NCBI RefSeq assembly: GCF_008365295.1
Contig: NZ_CP043505.1
Location: 1,674,001 to 1,738,000 of the forward strand
Direction: 5' to 3'
Source: Agromyces intestinalis
GTDB lineage: Bacteria > Actinomycetota > Actinomycetes > Actinomycetales > Microbacteriaceae
DNA: 64,000 bases
Under the pieces are notes generated by a model, which was given only the letters and a program-made list of their open reading frames with translations, did no database searches and was not told the origin of the DNA. Every line of letters begins with the position of its first letter. The stretch's first letter is position 1. Of the stretch, positions 61,051-64,000 are shown piece by piece. The position numbers and the translations under genes were made by a program.

Positions 61051-61746
61051 GTGCGTCTCGTCATCGCCCGCTGCTCCGTCGACTACGCCGGAAGGCTCTC
61101 GGCGCACCTGCCGCTCGCGACCCGCCTGCTCATGGTGAAGGGCGACGGCTCGCTGCTCGTGCACAGCGACGGCGGCAGCTACAAGCCGCTCAACTGGATG
61201 AGCCCGCCCTGCTCGCTCGAAGCATCCGAACCCGACGACGACCAGCGCGGCACCGGCGTGGTCGAGGTGTGGACGGTCACGCACAAGAAGACCGCCGACC
61301 GGCTCATCGTGTCGATCCACGAGGTGCTGCACGACTCGGCGCACGAGCTCGGCGTCGACCCGGGCCTCGTGAAAGACGGCGTCGAGGCGCACCTGCAGCG
61401 GCTGCTCGCCGAGCAGATCGAACTGCTCGGCGAGGGCTACCGGCTGGTGCGGCGCGAGTACATGACGGCGATCGGCCCGGTCGACATCCTGGCCACGGAT
61501 GCCTCGGGCGGCTCGGTCGCCGTGGAGCTCAAGCGTCGCGGCGACATCGACGGCGTCGAACAGCTCACCCGGTACCTCGAACTGATGAACCGCGACCCTC
61601 GCCTCGCGCCGGTGACCGGCGTATTCGCCGCGCAGGAGATCAAACCCCAGGCCCGCACCCTCGCGGAGGACCGGGGCATCCGATGCGTCGTGCTCGACTA
61701 CGACGCGATGCGCGGGGTCGACAGCGGGCATCCCAGCCTGTTCTGA
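61051..61746 (+). CDS. nucS: Endonuclease NucS (EndoMS), non-canonical mismatch repair
   Basis: 231 aa. It cuts both strands at G-T, G-G and T-T mismatches and serves as mismatch repair in actinobacteria that lack MutS/MutL. The nuclease core D145 (GPVDILAT), E159 and K161 ([15 protein letters not shown]) is intact. The C-terminus ends in GHPSLF, resembling a sliding-clamp-binding tail. GTG start at 61051 with TACACT (61039-61044) 6 nt upstream and no ribosome-binding site, so it is probably leaderless. Confidence 0.95.
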   Translation: MRLVIARCSVDYAGRLSAHLPLATRLLMVKGDGSLLVHSDGGSYKPLNWMSPPCSLEASEPDDDQRGTGVVEVWTVTHKKTADRLIVSIHEVLHDSAHELGVDPGLVKDGVEAHLQRLLAEQIELLGEGYRLVRREYMTAIGPVDILATDASGGSVAVELKRRGDIDGVEQLTRYLELMNRDPRLAPVTGVFAAQEIKPQARTLAEDRGIRCVVLDYDAMRGVDSGHPSLF

Positions 61747-61792
61747 GCAGACCTGAGAGTCCCTCGCAGCCGCGGCCCATAGGATGGCACGC

Positions 61793-62485
61793 GTGACCCG
61801 CACCCTGACCACCCCGCCGGCCAGCGCTGCCCCGACGCGCACATGGTCGGCCGTTCTCTTCGACCTCGACGGCACCATCGTCGACTCCGCCTCCGACATC
61901 ACCGCGTCGCTGGCGCACATGTTCGAGTCGCTCGGTCTTCCCGTGCCCGACGACGACACGCTGCGCTCGTACGTCGGCCCACCCCTGCTCGACAGCCTCC
62001 GCATGACGGCCGGCTTCGCCGACGCCGAGGCGTGGGAAGCGCTGAACGTCTACCGCGACCACTACGACCGGCACCTGCTGCGCTCGCCCGTCTTTCCGGG
62101 CGTCGCCGGCGTGATCGAGCTCGTGCACCGCGCGGGCATCCCGATCGCGCTCGCGACCTCGAAGCCCGAGTCGATGGCGACCGCCGTGCTCGAGCACGCC
62201 GGCCTCGCGCAGTACTTCGACGTCATCGCCGGCGCGAGCGAAGACGAGAGCCGCAGCACCAAGGCCGACGTCGTCGCCGAGGCGCTGCGGCGCCTGCAGG
62301 CGCAGGGCGTCGACACCGCCCACGCCGTGATGGTCGGCGACCGCGGCTACGACACGCTCGGCGCACTCGCGAACGGCGTGCCGACGATCCTCGTCGAGTG
62401 GGGCTACGGCTCCCCCGACGAGGCCGGCGACGCCCTCGCCGTCGTGCACTCGGCCGACCAGCTGCGCGGCCTGCTCGTCGGGTAG
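61793..62485 (+). CDS. HAD family phosphatase (Gph-like)
   Basis: 230 aa. VLFDLDGTIVDSASDITASL is the nucleophile Asp motif; LATSKPESM and MVGDRGYDTLGALANGVPTI complete the HAD fold. The cap domain and size fit phosphoglycolate/sugar phosphatases. The start is GTG 61793: TAGGAT (61780-61785) is 7 nt upstream and overlaps the in-frame ATG at 61784, which would be inside the promoter. Confidence 0.88.
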   Translation: MTRTLTTPPASAAPTRTWSAVLFDLDGTIVDSASDITASLAHMFESLGLPVPDDDTLRSYVGPPLLDSLRMTAGFADAEAWEALNVYRDHYDRHLLRSPVFPGVAGVIELVHRAGIPIALATSKPESMATAVLEHAGLAQYFDVIAGASEDESRSTKADVVAEALRRLQAQGVDTAHAVMVGDRGYDTLGALANGVPTILVEWGYGSPDEAGDALAVVHSADQLRGLLVG

Positions 62486-62494
62486 CGCACCCCT

Positions 62495-62541
62495 CGCTGG
62501 TCGAGTAGCGAGCGACGAAGGAGCACGCGTATCGAGACCCC
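62495..62541. repeat. Convergent-end repeat R, copy 3
   Basis: CGCTGGTCGAGTAGCGAGCG...GTATCGAGACCCC, the reverse complement of the copy at 33230-33270. It lies between two convergent genes, as do the other two copies. Confidence 0.8.
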
Positions 62542-62562
62542 GTGAGGTGCGCTCGGTCGCGG

Positions 62563-62964
62563 CTACCCCGCCTCGATCACCTCGACGGTGAACGAGACGG
62601 TGTCGCCCGATTCGCTGTTGTCGAGGGTGACCTCGGTCGAGCCGACCTTCCGCGGCGTGATGCCCGGGTCGAACGTCGCCGAGCCGTCGTCCTTGCCGGG
62701 CGTGAACTCGGCGATCGACGGGTCGGCGATGTCGGCTTCCCACGCGGTGAACGTCTCGTCGTCGCCCTGCAAGACGATCACATTGTCGAGCGGAACCTCG
62801 ACGGTCGTCCCGTCCACCTCGTCGAGCTGCACCATGACGGGCGGCAGCACGTTCTCACTCGTGTCCGACGGCTCGTCGCCGCCCGACGAGCACCCGGTCA
62901 GTGCGAGGCCGACCCCCAGGCCGACCGCGGCGAAGACTGCGGCCGCACGCGCACGTCGAAACAT
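62563..62964 (-). CDS. Secreted lipoprotein, Ig-like (BIG_2-like) domain
   Basis: 133 aa. Signal peptide with lipobox ALTGC (C25). The mature part (LDEVDGTTVEVPLDNVIVLQ, VGSTEVTLDNSESGDTVSF) has the alternating hydrophobic pattern of a single bacterial Ig-like domain. ATG 62964 is preceded by GGGGG; TAGCCT (63004-63009, minus strand) is a possible -10. Function is unknown. Confidence 0.75.
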   Translation of the reverse strand: MFRRARAAAVFAAVGLGVGLALTGCSSGGDEPSDTSENVLPPVMVQLDEVDGTTVEVPLDNVIVLQGDDETFTAWEADIADPSIAEFTPGKDDGSATFDPGITPRKVGSTEVTLDNSESGDTVSFTVEVIEAG

Positions 62965-63029
62965 CCGATCCCCCGATCCGTCGCCCCCCGACGACGCCAC
63001 CACAGGCTACCGCCGGCGCCCGCCCGCCG

Positions 63030-63899
63030 CTACGCGTCCGCGAACCGGCGCACGAACGCCAGCGCCTCGTCGGCGACCTCGCGCCACCCGCTGTCGATCG
63101 TGAGCGAGTGACCGCGGTTCGGAATCACGATCTGCTCGGTGACGCCCGGGTTCTTCGACTGGATCTTGAAGCTCGCGTGCGTGATCGCGAGCGGCACGGT
63201 GTGGTCGGACTCACCGCCGATGATGAGCAACGGCCCGCGGGCGGGATTCTTCGAATCGACCGCGGTCTCGCCGCCGAACGGATTGAAGTTCGCGAACGCG
63301 GCCTGGAACAGCGGGGCAGCCGATGCGGGCACGTGGAACTCCTCGTAGAGTCGGCGCCCCTCATCCTCGTCGAGCGCGTTGACCCAGCCGTACTGGAACT
63401 GCTCCCACGTGAGCGACACGCCCTCGTCGGCCCGGCCGGGATGCGCGAACACCGCCGACGCCGACTTCAACGATGAGGCGGGCACCGGCAGGACTCCCTT
63501 GAAGGGCGCGTTGTCGATCGCCACGGTGACGGCGGATGCCCCCTCGCCGGCGATCTTCTGGGCGACCAGCCCGCCGAACGAATGCCCGATGACGGCGGGC
63601 GCACGGTCGAGCCGCGCGATGGCTGCGAGATAGTGGTCGGTGACCTCCTGCACCATCTTGCGGGCGAACGCGTCGGGATCGGCACGAGCCGCCTCGACGG
63701 TCGCGGGGTCATCCGGCCACCCAGGCGCAAGGGTGATGTACCCCTGCTCCTCGAAGAAGTCGCGCCACGGCTGCCAGCTGCTGGACAGCAGCCAGAGCCC
63801 GTGCACGAACACCACGGGCTGGCGGCCCGACTCGTTCGCCCGATCGATCTCGGCCAGTTCCCACTCGGCCAGCACCGGGACATCCTCTTCGTGCGCCAT
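63030..63899 (-). CDS. Alpha/beta hydrolase
   Basis: 289 aa. Oxyanion region PVVFVHGLWLLSSSW, nucleophile S107 in GHSFGG, Asp in IIGGESDHTVP and His in IPNRGHSLTIDSGW. The pattern fits esterase/haloalkane-dehalogenase-like hydrolases. ATG 63899 with GGGGGAG 4-5 bases upstream; TACGCT upstream may be the -10. The ~100 bases from here to the window end show nothing else. Confidence 0.85.
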   Translation of the reverse strand: MAHEEDVPVLAEWELAEIDRANESGRQPVVFVHGLWLLSSSWQPWRDFFEEQGYITLAPGWPDDPATVEAARADPDAFARKMVQEVTDHYLAAIARLDRAPAVIGHSFGGLVAQKIAGEGASAVTVAIDNAPFKGVLPVPASSLKSASAVFAHPGRADEGVSLTWEQFQYGWVNALDEDEGRRLYEEFHVPASAAPLFQAAFANFNPFGGETAVDSKNPARGPLLIIGGESDHTVPLAITHASFKIQSKNPGVTEQIVIPNRGHSLTIDSGWREVADEALAFVRRFADA

Positions 63900-64000
63900 C
63901 CGCTCCCCCTCGCGTCGCTGGGACTCAGCGTAGGCCGGTGGCATCCGCACCACCAGACTCGATCTGCGCACGAAACGCGCGCGACACGCCCGGTTCGCAG

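Noticed and set aside
1-64000. Insertion sequences, integrases or resolvases
   Set aside because: No protein with transposase or recombinase features and no direct target duplications were found.

Overview
The window is high-GC DNA densely packed with genes in short operons. It fits an actinobacterium of the Microbacteriaceae (Agromyces/Microbacterium-like). The evidence is a C50-type carotenoid operon (idi-crtE-crtB-crtI-crtYe-crtYf-crtEb), coproporphyrin-dependent haem genes (chdC/hemQ, cpfC/hemH, cgoX/hemY), the mismatch endonuclease NucS, an LAXTG-type sorting signal, many apparently leaderless promoters, and the word GGCATCC/GGATGCC recurring throughout. No rRNA, CRISPR array, transposase or prophage was seen. 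There is one tRNA (Gly-GCC). Species cannot be decided from the sequence alone.

Layout. 1-6.3 kb: the 3' end of a PEP-mutase-like gene, a G-rich 15-bp tandem array, an ABC-2 exporter coupled to an AlkZ-like winged-helix gene, a MarR-MATE efflux pair and a DUF1304 gene. 6.4-13.2 kb (minus strand): the haem genes hemQ-hemH-hemC-hemD and hemB-hemL, the latter pair flanked by inverted copies of a ~95-bp intergenic repeat. 13.3-19.7 kb: a divergent MarR regulator (CrtR-like) and the carotenoid operon. 19.9-22.7 kb: a CPBP membrane protein, a GntR regulator and three small envelope genes. 22.9-28 kb: the rest of haem synthesis (hemE-hemY on minus, hemA on plus). 28-41.6 kb: housekeeping and accessory genes (GNAT, FBP-domain protein, glyS, esterase, Nudix, lactate-oxidase family, surface protein, beta-lactamase-like protein, M13 peptidase, YccF, a second MATE protein, tRNA-Gly). 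41.6-46 kb: a LacI regulator, an SDR enzyme, and the threonine-to-glycine pair tdh-kbl. 46-60.4 kb: two CUT1 sugar ABC systems, one with LacI and a Gfo/Idh oxidoreductase, the other with GH36 alpha-galactosidase, an acyltransferase and a ROK regulator, separated by an MFS transporter. 60.4-64 kb: a DHFR-like protein, nucS, a HAD phosphatase, a lipoprotein and an alpha/beta hydrolase.

How the parts work together. The haem genes supply every step from glutamyl-tRNA to haem b except the dedicated acceptor tRNA-Glu, and are interrupted exactly between hemY and hemQ by the carotenoid/regulator block. The carotenoid genes make GGPP, phytoene and lycopene, then elongate and cyclise to a C50 pigment. 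The sugar block reads as two import-and-hydrolysis modules, each with its own promoter-overlapping palindrome. The LacI protein at 41.6-42.7 kb shares a 14-bp palindrome with the MFS promoter 9.3 kb away, which suggests a small regulon.

Beyond the genes, the window is rich in intergenic structure. There are at least five sequence-distinct long inverted repeats, two of them repeated within the window, three copies of a ~40-bp repeat that all lie at convergent gene ends, and a -10 box placed 6-7 nt before the start codon at thirteen genes.
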